In this document: positions 51,517 to 59,979 of the stretch, in pieces | Layout of the letters: each line of letters opens with the position of its first letter | Position numbering within the stretch: position 1 is the first letter of the stretch | The notes under the pieces: model-generated | The model's input: only the letters and a program-made list of their open reading frames with translations | Database searches by the model: none | What the model was told of the DNA's origin: nothing | Made by a program: the position numbers and the translations under genes | Source: Pseudochelatococcus sp050946405 | GTDB taxonomy: Bacteria; Pseudomonadota; Alphaproteobacteria; Rhizobiales; Beijerinckiaceae | Assembly (NCBI RefSeq): GCF_050946405.1 | Contig: NZ_JBMNUS010000008.1 | Coordinates: 177,027 to 241,026, forward strand | Length of the DNA stretch: 64,000 bases | Direction: 5' to 3'

Positions 51517-52383
51517 TCACGGCATCTGGAAGCGGCGCGCGTGGCTGCCGACTTCGGCCACCTCCACGCGCCCGACGCGCGCGCGGGACAGCGCCTGCGC
51601 GGCGGCCTCCACGCCGGCCTCCCCCGTCACCGCGAGAAGCAGCGACAGGCCGCCCTCGACACCGGCGGAGCCGGCGATTTCCGCGCCGGCGGCGGCGAGC
51701 GCATCCTGCGTATCCTCACGCCATCGCTCGACCTTGGCGGCGACGAGCACGAGTTCGCGCACGGCAGCATCCTCCAGCGGCTTCGACACCACGAAAAGCG
51801 GCGTGCCGGCAGGATGGTCGAGACGCTCTATGAACGGCAGGCGCGCGATGATCTTGGGCGCATCCGGGGCGCGCAGCGCCTCCCACCAGGGGCGGACGGC
51901 GGTTTTCTGATCGGGCCGGAAGATGCCCAGATCGCCCGCGGAGCGCGCCACCGCCGAAATCACCGCCGCCGCTCCCGCATGCGGCACATAGGGCACCGTG
52001 AAGCCGAAATGGAAGCGCGCCGAATCGCGCATCGGCCCGTCGCCCGAGGAAACGTCCGCATGGACGCTGAACGGCGCCTGCACGTAAGTGAAGGTCGAGA
52101 TGATGATGCGCCAGATGTTCTCCGCCGTGTCGAGCGGCAGGATGCCGTGATGACGCCCGGCGAGGCGGCGCATCATGTCCGCCTCGCGGCCGGGACGGAA
52201 TGCCTGACCGGAGGATTGCGTGCCCTTGGTGGCGATGAGCGCGTCGACGATCTCGCTGCGCTCGATCAGCAGCCGGTGCATGTCGGCGTCGATCCGGTCG
52301 ATCTCCCGGCGCAATTCGGCCAGACGATCGGCATTGGCCCTCTCGGTCGATACAGATAGGCTCGTCACTGTTGAGGCGCTCAT
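51517..52383 (-). CDS. Chorismate mutase (AroQ type) with unassigned C-terminal domain
   Basis: A 288-residue protein. The first ~105 residues are an AroQ chorismate mutase: NADRLAELRREIDRIDADMHRLLIERSEIVDALIATKG (quoted in part) with the Arg and Lys residues of the active site, then RPGREADMMRRL. The remaining ~180 residues have no recognised family but resemble the C-terminal parts of other rhizobial chorismate mutases. The start is uncertain: in-frame ATGs are at 52383, 52398 and 52407; an open frame extends to 52812 into the divergent metX. It heads the aminotransferase-tyrA set (140-base gap). Confidence 0.85.
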   Translation of the reverse strand: MSASTVTSLSVSTERANADRLAELRREIDRIDADMHRLLIERSEIVDALIATKGTQSSGQAFRPGREADMMRRLAGRHHGILPLDTAENIWRIIISTFTYVQAPFSVHADVSSGDGPMRDSARFHFGFTVPYVPHAGAAAVISAVARSAGDLGIFRPDQKTAVRPWWEALRAPDAPKIIARLPFIERLDHPAGTPLFVVSKPLEDAAVRELVLVAAKVERWREDTQDALAAAGAEIAGSAGVEGGLSLLLAVTGEAGVEAAAQALSRARVGRVEVAEVGSHARRFQMP

Positions 52384-52550
52384 CCTCGAATCCGTCATCC
52401 CGTTCATCCGCAGGCAGCGGCGTAATTGTTTCTTGTACGCCCTGCCCCGCGATATGCAAAGGTTCAAGTCCCTAAAACGACGCGATGCGGAAAAAGCGGC
52501 TGCCGCACCGGCGGGCCTTCGTGCACACACGCGCGCCTTTGCGCATGCCC

Positions 52551-52579
52551 TTGACAGTGCGTCCGTTCTGTCCGACATG
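52551..52579 (+). promoter_or_regulatory. Weak candidate promoter of metXW
   Basis: A perfect -35 TTGACA is followed 17 bases later by GACATG, a poor -10. It lies about 140 bases before the metX ATG and within the divergent region shared with chorismate mutase. Confidence 0.3.
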
Positions 52580-52720
52580 TTCGGGGAAAAGAACGCAATC
52601 CGCTTGGGACCAATGCGCGAGCCTCGATTTCGCGGCAGGTATCGGCGGCGTTGTCCTGAAACCTTGTCTTTAGAATTCCTCTTTTCCCTGAACGCAGCAC
52701 AATCCAAGGCTTTCGACGTC

Positions 52721-53872
52721 ATGAGATATGCCTCCGTCTCGCAGGTCGAATCGCCCGACAGCCTCGTCGCGCATTTCGGAGCGGAGCGGCCGCTCGTGCT
52801 CGACAGCGGCATCGCGCTGTCGCCGTTCCGGATCGCCTACCAGACTTACGGCACGCTGAATGCCGCACGGTCCAACGCCGTGCTGGTCTGCCATGCGCTG
52901 ACGGGCGATCAGCACGCGGCCAACGTGCATCCGCTCACCGGCAAACCGGGCTGGTGGAGCACCATGGTCGGCCCCGGCAAGCCCATCGATACGGATCGCT
53001 ATTTCGTCATCTGCTCGAACGTCGTCGGCGGCTGCCTCGGCACGACGGGGCCGTCGTCGATCAACCCGGCGACGGGGCATCCGTGGGCGCTGGATTTTCC
53101 GTTGGTGACTATTCGCGATATGGTGCGCGCGCAGGCGTTTCTGGTCGATTTTCTCGGCATCGAGACCCTTTTCTGCGTTGCCGGCGGCTCGATGGGCGGC
53201 ATGCAGGTTCTCGAGTGGGCCGCGAGCTATCCCGAGCGCGTCTATTCCGCAATGCCGATCGCAACCGCCGCCATTCATTCGGCGCAAAATATCGCCTTCG
53301 GCGAGGTGGGGCGACAGGCGATCATGGCGGATCCCGACTGGCGCGGCGGGCGCTATCTGGAGGCCGGCACGCGTCCTTCGCAGGGGCTTGCGGTGGCGCG
53401 GATGGGAGCCCACATCACCTATCTTTCCGAATCGGCATTGCATCGCAAGTTCGGTCGCCGCCTTCAGGATCGTTCCGCGCCGACCTTCACCTTCGACGCC
53501 GATTTTCAGGTGGAGAGCTATTTGCGGCATCAGGGTGAGGCATTCGTGGAGCGTTTCGACGCCAACAGCTATCTTTATGTGACGCGGGCGATGGACTATT
53601 TCGATGTCGCCGGCAGCCATGGCGGGGTGCTGGCGAACGCCTACCGAGGCTCGAAGACGCGCTTTTGCGTGATTTCCTTCTCGTCCGACTGGCTTTTCCC
53701 GACCAGCGATTCGCGTTCCATCGTGCATGCCCTCAATGCATCGGGCGCTTCCGTCAGCTTCGTGGAGATCCAGAGCGACAAGGGCCATGACGCTTTTCTG
53801 CTGGACGAGCCCGAGTTGATCGCCACGACGGGCGGCTTCTTGCGTGCCGCGGCGCGCGCACGGGGGATCTAG
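52721..53872 (+). CDS. metX: Homoserine O-acyltransferase (MetX)
   Basis: A 383-residue alpha/beta-hydrolase acylating homoserine (acetyl or succinyl) in methionine synthesis. The nucleophile Ser is in GGSMGGMQVLEW (about 147-158), and the acid/His pair is near FPTSDSR and SDKGHDAFL (about 357-365). SSINPATGHPWALDFPLVTIRDMV is a MetX hallmark. Length is normal. An open frame extends upstream to 52220 but is not MetX-like. metW starts 5 bases after its stop. Confidence 0.94.
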   Translation: MRYASVSQVESPDSLVAHFGAERPLVLDSGIALSPFRIAYQTYGTLNAARSNAVLVCHALTGDQHAANVHPLTGKPGWWSTMVGPGKPIDTDRYFVICSNVVGGCLGTTGPSSINPATGHPWALDFPLVTIRDMVRAQAFLVDFLGIETLFCVAGGSMGGMQVLEWAASYPERVYSAMPIATAAIHSAQNIAFGEVGRQAIMADPDWRGGRYLEAGTRPSQGLAVARMGAHITYLSESALHRKFGRRLQDRSAPTFTFDADFQVESYLRHQGEAFVERFDANSYLYVTRAMDYFDVAGSHGGVLANAYRGSKTRFCVISFSSDWLFPTSDSRSIVHALNASGASVSFVEIQSDKGHDAFLLDEPELIATTGGFLRAAARARGI

Positions 53873-53877
53873 CCGAC

Positions 53878-54540
53878 ATGCATGTTGCCTCTCCCCATTT
53901 CGAGCGTGACGGCGCGCGTCACGATCACCTGCTTGTGTCGCGCATGGTCGCGCCCGGTTCCAAGGTGCTGGATGTCGGATGCGGCGACGGGGCGCTGCTT
54001 GAGCTGCTGGAGCGCGAGCGGGGCGTCGACGGGCGCGGCATCGAGCTTTCGCATGACGGCGTGAGCCGCTGCGTGGCGCGCGGCCTGTCGGTCATTCAGG
54101 GCGACGCGGATACCGATCTTACCGATTATCCCGACGATTGCTTCGATTATGTGATTCTGTCGCAGACGCTTCAGGCGACACGCCGTCCGCGCCAGGTGCT
54201 CGAGCATCTTCTGCGTATCGGCCGGCGGGCGATCATCTCGCTGCCGAACTTCGGCCACTGGCGTGTGCGCGCCCATCTCGCCTTCCGCGGCACGATGCCG
54301 GTAACGGAGAGCCTGCCGGAAACCTGGTACGACACGCCGAACATTCACTTCTGCACGATTCGGGATTTCGTGGAGCTGTGCGGCGTCATCGGCGCGGGAA
54401 TCGAACGCGCCGTCGCACTCCACGCGAGCGGCCGCCCCGTCGGGGTCAACGCGCCATGGTGGTTCTGGAACCTGTTCGGCACGCAGGCCGTCTTCCTGCT
54501 CCACCGCAAGCCGGAAAACAGCCCCCGCAACGGCAGGTAG
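53878..54540 (+). CDS. metW: Methionine biosynthesis protein MetW
   Basis: A 220-residue SAM-methyltransferase-fold protein. The motif VLDVGCGDGALLELLERERGV is near residues 30-50 (quoted in part). DYVILSQTLQATRRP (about 89-103) and TESLPETWYDTPNIHFCTIRDF are MetW signatures. It acts with MetX, and deletion in other proteobacteria causes methionine auxotrophy; its role is probably activation of MetX. It is the second gene of the metXW operon. Confidence 0.94.
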   Translation: MHVASPHFERDGARHDHLLVSRMVAPGSKVLDVGCGDGALLELLERERGVDGRGIELSHDGVSRCVARGLSVIQGDADTDLTDYPDDCFDYVILSQTLQATRRPRQVLEHLLRIGRRAIISLPNFGHWRVRAHLAFRGTMPVTESLPETWYDTPNIHFCTIRDFVELCGVIGAGIERAVALHASGRPVGVNAPWWFWNLFGTQAVFLLHRKPENSPRNGR

Positions 54541-54667
54541 CGCCGCCCGCGGCGTAAGAGACGCCGGAGAGGGAGCATGAACATGTGGAAACAATAAAAA
54601 AGGAATGGCGCAACGGCGATAAATGCTGTAATCGCCTTTACATATGTTCCCCATCCGCGAGGAACTG

Positions 54668-54744
54668 GCACCCGTAGCTCAGCTGGATAGAGCGTTGCCC
54701 TCCGAAGGCAAAGGTCACACGTTCGAATCGTGTCGGGTGCGCCA
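54668..54744 (+). tRNA. tRNA-Arg (anticodon CCG)
   Basis: A 77-base cloverleaf with encoded CCA. The acceptor GCACCCG pairs with CGGGTGC, discriminator G. The anticodon loop is CTCCGAA (anticodon CCG), between stem halves TTGCC and GGCAA. The T arm CACGTTCGAATCGTG is intact. Its 3' end is part of an att-like direct repeat. Confidence 0.96.
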
Positions 54745-54790
54745 AATAACCGCCGATAGCCCTCCATAGTACGCTATAGCCGCCGAAATT
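54721..54790 (+). repeat. att-like direct repeat 1 at tRNA-Arg 3' end
   Basis: The T-arm and acceptor end of tRNA-Arg followed by CCGCCGATAGCCCTC and CGCTATAGCCGCCGA. The same order of blocks recurs about 309 bases downstream at 55030-55110, as expected for the two ends left by an integrase-mediated insertion. No integrase gene is present between them. Confidence 0.6.
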
Positions 54791-55029
54791 ACGCCTTTGC
54801 ATCGGGTGAAGGCTGGCTTGTGCGCGGAAAAGCGTAGAAACGGCGGCGTTTGATGGTGAAAAAATTCGAATCCCTTCCAGTCAATAGGGAGATTCTTTGC
54901 CCACAGAGGCCATTGCATATGAGGCTTCAAATGGCAGCTATACGCCTAGCCTCGAACGCCGGAGGCCTTTCGAAAGTCGGCGTTGATCATGAAGGCATCC
55001 GAAGCCCAACTGATTGTTTCGGCATATAG
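54791..55029. other. Non-coding segment between the att-like repeats
   Basis: About 240 bases with no gene. A third partial tRNA-tail-like piece (ATTCGAATCCCTTCC) is at about 54865-54880. No integrase, no excisionase. Confidence 0.4.
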
Positions 55030-55110
55030 GTTCGAATCCCGCTCAATCCCCCGCCAAACACCGCCGATTGCCCTCTTTAATTCGCTATTGCCGCCGATCA
55101 CCGCTCCCAT
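55030..55110 (+). repeat. att-like direct repeat 2
   Basis: GTTCGAATCCCGCTCAATCC then CCGCCAAACACCGCCGATTG and TTCGCTATTGCCGCCGATCA. It aligns block by block with the region at and after the tRNA-Arg 3' end (shared CGCCAAA, CCGCCGAT-GCCCTC and CGCTAT-GCCGCCGA), but the tRNA-like part resembles a different tRNA 3' end. A decayed attR or tandem insertion remnant. Confidence 0.6.
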
Positions 55111-55159
55111 GGTGCGCTGTAGCCTTGTTTAGTTCTCTTTTTGTTCATATATTGACAGA

Positions 55160-55865
55160 ATGCAGATGGTATTCGATTTTGGCGCCGTCGTGGATATGGC
55201 GTGGGTGCGGGACCAATTGAGCTTCTTTTTCGGTCGCCCTGACCGAGGCTCCGCGCGGTCGCCGATCGGCCAGCTTGTGAAGTCGTCGATCAGCAATCGC
55301 ACGCTGGACGAAGTTTCTCTTGGCGCCTATTAGCGGCTCGTGGAGGCCTATCTGGAATGGCGCGCTCTCGCAGCCGCGTCGACCGGCGATGTCGAGGCCC
55401 TGATCGGCGACGTCACCTTTCCCGATATCAAGGCGCGGCATCTCGGCGATGCGCTTCGCGTCATAGGAGCCTGTCATCCGGATGTCGACCTGGACTTTCT
55501 CGGCCTCCACGCTCAACTTCAGCACGCTGGACATGCCGGCATTCGTCGTGGACACGCACGTCTTGCGAGTGTTGAGCCGGTACGGCTTCGTCCGGAATAC
55601 GGCTGACACGCGGACCGCCTATGATGCGGTGATGGCGGCGTCGCCTCGATGGAGCGCGGCCGAACTGGCCGCGCTTCACCTTCTGATGAAACGCCATGGT
55701 CAGACCATCTGCCGGCATGACCGTACCCGCTGCCCCGATTGTCATATCCGCCAGCGCTGCGAGGCGGCCGCCACCTCTGCCCGAAGGCCGGTGCGCGTGA
55801 GAGGGCGCAATATGGATCATCGGCGGGGGCCTGCGCGGGAACAGCGTGGCGGCTGGAAGGAATGA
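55160..55865 (+). pseudogene. Broken endonuclease III-like (HhH-GPD) DNA glycosylase
   Basis: The reading MQMVFDFGAVVDMAWVR ... PIGQLVKSSISNRTLDEVSLGAY matches the N-terminus of an EndoIII-like family; it is cut by an in-frame TAG at 55331. After it the frame continues EAYLEWRALAAASTGDVEALIGDVTF ... DVDLDFL (in pieces), then near 55500 jumps to the next frame, which reads SASTLNFSTLDMPAFVVDTHV ... LLMKRHGQTICRHDRTRC (in pieces), with the iron-sulfur motif CX6CX2CX5C. The helix-hairpin-helix segment expected between (about 20 residues) is missing. So there is one nonsense and one deletion/frameshift. It is probably a dead base-excision repair gene. Confidence 0.82.
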
Positions 55866-56046
55866 ATCGGTGCGATCCAGACCGGGAAATCGAAAGGTGC
55901 TGTTGCGCCCATCGGCGGCTTTCTTCCGTGTCGGCTGGATCAAACGAACATATCGGCCCGGATGCTGTGATTTGTGCCGTTTATCCGTGATCCGACTTGT
56001 CTGCGCGTGCTATCAAGCGGTGTCGGACCTATGCCCCACAAGATGA
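55866..56046. other. Spacer before the PHP-UvrD gene
   Basis: About 180 bases, no gene, no clear promoter recognised. Confidence 0.4.
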
Positions 56047-59000
56047 ATGCGCCGTGTCATGACCTTCCTTGCTGATCTGCACATTCACTCGAAATATTCC
56101 CGGGCCACGAGCCGGGATCTCGATCTTGAGCGCCTGTTCTGGTGGGCGGCGCGCAAAGGGGTGCGGGTGGTCGGTACCGGCGACTGCGTGCATCCTGTGT
56201 GGCTCGCCGAGATCAAGGACAAGCTGGAGCCCGAGGGTAACGGGCTCTTTCGCCTGCGGCCTGAAATCGAGGCGGCGCTGCGGGAGACGCTTCCGCCGGC
56301 CTGCCGGCGCCCTGTCTCCTTCATGATCTGCACCGAGATTTCGACCATCTACAAGAAGGGCGACAAGACCCGGAAGATCCATCACCTGATCTATGCGCCC
56401 GATCTCGATGCCGCCGACCGGCTGGCGGCGGCACTGGGGCGCATCGGCAACATCGCCTCCGACGGCCGCCCGATCCTCGGGCTAGACTCGCGTGACCTTC
56501 TGGAGATCGCGCTGGAATCGGGACCGGATTCCTATCTCGTCCCCGCTCATATCTGGACGCCGTGGTTCGCCGCGCTCGGCTCGCAATCGGGTTTCGATTC
56601 CATCGAGGAATGCTATGGCGACCTGACCCCGCATATCTTCGCGGTGGAGACGGGGCTGTCCTCCGATCCGGCCATGAACTGGCGCATCTCCTCGCTCGAC
56701 CGCTTCCGCCTCACCTCCAATTCGGATGCCCATTCGCCCGGCAAGCTCGGCCGCGAGGCCACGCGCTTCTCCTGCGAGCCCGATTACTTCTCGATCCGTA
56801 AGGCGCTGGAGACGGGCGATGGCTATGTCGGCACGTTCGAGTTCTTCCCGGAGGAAGGCAAATATCACATGGACGGGCACCGCGCCTGCGGCGTGCGGCT
56901 CGATCCGAGAGAGACGATCGATCTTGGCGGCCGCTGCCCGGTCTGCGGGCGACCCGTCACCATCGGTGTGGCGCATCGCGTCGAGGCACTCGCCGACCGT
57001 GAGGAAGGCGCGGTGATCCCTGCGACGGCGGGAAAGGTCGCAAGCCTCGTGCCTCTGCCGGAAATCCTTTCGGAGATCGTTGGCAGCGGCGTCGCCTCGA
57101 AAGCCGTGACCCACACTTATGACCGCGCCATTGCCGCGCTCGGGCCGGAGCTTGCCGTGCTGGAGGAGATGCCGGTCGAGGATGTCGCCAGAGTCGATCC
57201 GTTGCTCGGCGAGGCCGTGACGCGGCTGCGCTCCGGCGAGGTCATCCGGCAGGCGGGCTATGACGGGGAATACGGGGTCGTGCGGCTGTTTCAGGACGGG
57301 GAACTGGATCGCCTTGCCGGAAACCAGCTTCTGTTCGACGCGCCCCTGGTCGGCCGCGCGCGCCGGTCGAAGCCCAGAGCGAAGCACGAGGCATCTGGCG
57401 ATATACCGGTGCCCCCCGAAGCTGCGCCTGCGATGCAGCCATCCGGCCGCAGCGGCGTTCTGGCCGGGCTCGACCCCGATCAAACGCGCGCCGCCGAGGC
57501 CATCGATGGACCGCTGATGGTGATCGCCGGGCCCGGCTCCGGTAAGACGCGCATGCTCACCCACCGCATCGCCCATCTGGTGTTGGAATGCGGCGTGCCG
57601 GCCGGCTCTTGCCTCGCGATCACCTTCACGCGCAGGGCGACGGAGGAATTGCGCACCCGGCTCGCGGGGCTTCTCGGCGGGCAGGCGGAGGCCGTGGCGG
57701 TGCACAGCTTCCATTCGCTGGGCCTTGCTATCCTGCAGGCACATGCGGGCTGCGCCGGTCTCGGCGCCGATTTCCGCATCGCCAATGAGGCGGAGCGCAA
57801 GGCGGTACTGGCCGAGGCGCTCGGCGTCAGCGATACGCGCGCCGCCCGCCTCATCAAGGCCGTCTCCGTGCTCAAGCGCAGCGGCGGGACGGGCGCGGAC
57901 GAGGAAGCGCAAGCCCGCGCCGTCCTCGACCGGGCCGGACGGGCGCAGGGCTGGGTCGATTTCGACGATCTGGTACTCTTGGCGGCCGATCTACTCGAGA
58001 ATGACGCGGAGATCGCCGCCGTTTGGAGGTCGCGCTTCCCGCACATCGTCGCCGACGAGTTTCAGGACGTGGACGAGCAGCAGTATCGCCTGCTGCGGCT
58101 GCTGACTGGAGACAGCGGCACTCTCTGCATCATCGGCGATCCCGATCAGGCGATCTACGGCTTTCGCGGCGCCGACGCCGCCTGCTTCGCGCGATTCGGC
58201 CGGGACTTTCCCGCAGCCAGGACCCTTTGGCTTGCACGCAACTATCGCTCCACCGGCACCATCGTGAAGGCGGCGTCTGGCTTCATCGGCGCGCCCTCGT
58301 CGAGCCCGACACGCCCCATGGGCGACCCGATCATGACGCATGCGGCGGTAAACGAGGCGGCGGAAGCGGAGTTCGTCGCGGCGACCATCGAAAGCCTGCT
58401 CGGCGGCCACGATCTGCTGGCGGCCAATCGCACGGGTGGCGGGACGTCCTCCGGCCAGCCGCTCGGTTTTGCCGACTGCGCCGTGCTCTATCGCACCGAC
58501 GCGCAGGCGGCGGCGCTGCGAACCGCCTTCGACCGCGCCGGCATTCCGTTCATGAAAAGCTCGCCCGCTCCCATCGCCGGCCATCCCGGCGTGACGGCGA
58601 TCCTGGACGGGCTGGGCACGCTGGAGGAGCCGGACCTCGCCGCCCGCATCGGACAGGCTGCGGAAAACGCCCGCAGGGCCGAAAGGGCCGACGCGGCCAC
58701 GCTGGCCGAGGCCAGAGGCTGGCTCGCCGCGCTCGCCGGATCGAACCAGGTCGCCGGCGATCCGGTGAGGCTGGCGGAGACGGCGGCTTTGTCCACCGAG
58801 GCTGATTTCCGCGATGCCCGTGCCGACCGCATCTCTCTCATGACCATGCATGCGGCCAAGGGTCTGGAATTTCCAGTCGTGTTCGTGGTGGGTATGGAAG
58901 CCGGACTGGTGCCGTTTTCATGGGGGACGGCGACGCCGGATGACGAGGCGGCGCTGGCCGAGGAGCGGAGGCTGTTCTACGTGGCCATGACCCGCGCCAA

Positions 59001-59160
59001 GGACAGGCTGTTCCTGACCCGCGCCAAAGAGCGGTTCTGGCGTGGTGCAGTGCGCGCGCTACCGGCTTCGCCTTTCCTTGGACAGATCGCCGACCTGATA
59101 GTCAGCGAGAGTGCAAGCGGACGAAAAAGCAGGCAGGCGCAGCAGCTCAACCTGTTTTGA
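56047..59160 (+). CDS. PHP-domain (EndoQ-like) - UvrD/Rep helicase fusion
   Basis: A 1037-residue fusion. Residues about 1-410 are a PHP phosphoesterase of the EndoQ-like (TIGR00375) type: DLHIHSKYS metal motif (His12, His14), TSNSDAHSPGKLGREATRF, and a zinc-ribbon part with Cys281, Cys297 and Cys300 (CPVCG). Archaeal EndoQ nicks 5' of deaminated or abasic bases. After a linker (about 440-470), a UvrD-type helicase follows: Walker A GPGSGKT with Lys500, ITFTRRATEELRTRLAG, DEFQD at 670-674, GDPDQAIYGFRGAD, and VAMTRAKDRLFLT. It may couple recognition of deaminated DNA to unwinding (inference). The ATG at 56047 or 56059 is possible; neither has a strong RBS. Confidence 0.9.
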   Translation: MRRVMTFLADLHIHSKYSRATSRDLDLERLFWWAARKGVRVVGTGDCVHPVWLAEIKDKLEPEGNGLFRLRPEIEAALRETLPPACRRPVSFMICTEISTIYKKGDKTRKIHHLIYAPDLDAADRLAAALGRIGNIASDGRPILGLDSRDLLEIALESGPDSYLVPAHIWTPWFAALGSQSGFDSIEECYGDLTPHIFAVETGLSSDPAMNWRISSLDRFRLTSNSDAHSPGKLGREATRFSCEPDYFSIRKALETGDGYVGTFEFFPEEGKYHMDGHRACGVRLDPRETIDLGGRCPVCGRPVTIGVAHRVEALADREEGAVIPATAGKVASLVPLPEILSEIVGSGVASKAVTHTYDRAIAALGPELAVLEEMPVEDVARVDPLLGEAVTRLRSGEVIRQAGYDGEYGVVRLFQDGELDRLAGNQLLFDAPLVGRARRSKPRAKHEASGDIPVPPEAAPAMQPSGRSGVLAGLDPDQTRAAEAIDGPLMVIAGPGSGKTRMLTHRIAHLVLECGVPAGSCLAITFTRRATEELRTRLAGLLGGQAEAVAVHSFHSLGLAILQAHAGCAGLGADFRIANEAERKAVLAEALGVSDTRAARLIKAVSVLKRSGGTGADEEAQARAVLDRAGRAQGWVDFDDLVLLAADLLENDAEIAAVWRSRFPHIVADEFQDVDEQQYRLLRLLTGDSGTLCIIGDPDQAIYGFRGADAACFARFGRDFPAARTLWLARNYRSTGTIVKAASGFIGAPSSSPTRPMGDPIMTHAAVNEAAEAEFVAATIESLLGGHDLLAANRTGGGTSSGQPLGFADCAVLYRTDAQAAALRTAFDRAGIPFMKSSPAPIAGHPGVTAILDGLGTLEEPDLAARIGQAAENARRAERADAATLAEARGWLAALAGSNQVAGDPVRLAETAALSTEADFRDARADRISLMTMHAAKGLEFPVVFVVGMEAGLVPFSWGTATPDDEAALAEERRLFYVAMTRAKDRLFLTRAKERFWRGAVRALPASPFLGQIADLIVSESASGRKSRQAQQLNLF

Positions 59161-59309
59161 AACCCCGCGCCAGATTTGGCGATCGCGTCCACAAACTCCT
59201 GTGGCCGGCCGCGACTCTCATCAACGAGATCAGGATTGGGAGGGCTTTTGGAGGGCTATGGCGTAGGTGTAGTTCTCTGTTTCACCTTGGTCAAATCCGT
59301 CCACACCGC
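59161..59309. other. Spacer between the PHP-UvrD gene and IS remnant
   Basis: No gene recognised. Confidence 0.4.
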
Positions 59310-59475
59310 CTAGAGTGCCTGACAAAACCTTCTTATGGCCCTGAAACATATGATTGTTGCGGCGATGATGAGGAATGCGCGGTAGAGATCGGCGTGGCGT
59401 TCATATCGAATGGTCAGACGGCGGAATCGGTTGATCCAAGCGAAGGTGCGTTCAACCAGCCGCCGATGCCGACAT
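59310..59475 (-). pseudogene. 3' remnant of an IS5-type transposase
   Basis: The last 53 codons of a transposase: RHRRLVERTFAWINRFRRLTIRYERHA (in part) and FLIIAATIICFRAIRRFC, with the conserved YREK-like end of DDE IS5 family enzymes. Upstream in the same frame the sequence loses similarity near 59475. Possible element end GAGTGCCTGACAAAACC lies just after the stop. Dead copy. Confidence 0.75.
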
Positions 59476-59585
59476 TCGCTGGAGGTAACGATTTGACCGT
59501 GCCACCTCAGGTTAATAGCATCCTCTCCATGCACGAATTGTCTTCGTTCATTCATGAGCAAATTCCGTTTCGAGCGGGATTTCAA

Positions 59586-59767
59586 TGAAATGTCCGCTTA
59601 AAAAGAAATCGATTGCGGTGCTATTGCGCATATACAGGCCCCCGACAGAGGCACGTAACCGGTGGCAACGTACCGTTGCCGCCGGGTTAACATTTCCAAT
59701 CTCAAAAAAAGATATCTTTTACATCAAGAATTGATGGCGATAACAAGAGTATTAATCACTATTTATG
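59586..59767. other. AT-rich spacer
   Basis: About 180 bases of clearly AT-richer DNA (around 59690-59810) between the IS remnant and the gabD tail. No gene. It may be what remains of a terminator-containing region. Confidence 0.4.
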
Positions 59768-59979
59768 TCACACTGACACGCAGAGATACTTTATTTCAGT
59801 ATAATCATCCAGTCCGTACTTCGATCCCTCGCGCCCCAGTCCCGACTGTTTGATGCCGCCGAAGGGCGCTACCTCGGTTGAGATGATACCGGTGTTGATT
59901 CCGACCATTCCGTATTCCAGCGCCTCGGCCAAGCGAAAGACGCGGGCGTTGTCGCGGGTGTAGAAATAGGCGGCCAACG
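59768..59979 (-). pseudogene. C-terminal remnant of a succinate-semialdehyde/aldehyde dehydrogenase
   Basis: The last ~70 codons, beginning LAAYFYTRDNARVFRLAEAL and running through EYGMVGINTGIISTEVAPFGG and IKQSGLGREGSKYGLDDYTEIKYLCVS, match GabD-type aldehyde dehydrogenases (about 485 residues when complete). The similarity stops abruptly at about 59979, exactly where a plus-strand lysR remnant begins. About 85% of the gene is gone. Confidence 0.83.

Noticed and set aside
52480..52720. Possible SAM-II riboswitch before metX
   Set aside because: SAM-II is common before alphaproteobacterial metX/metA, but the conserved pseudoknot core was not found by eye. A covariance-model search would decide.
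54345..54930. Minus-strand open frames running through tRNA-Arg and metW
   Set aside because: Translation across the tRNA gives the usual spurious peptide (DTIRTCDLCLRRATLYPAE); no gene.
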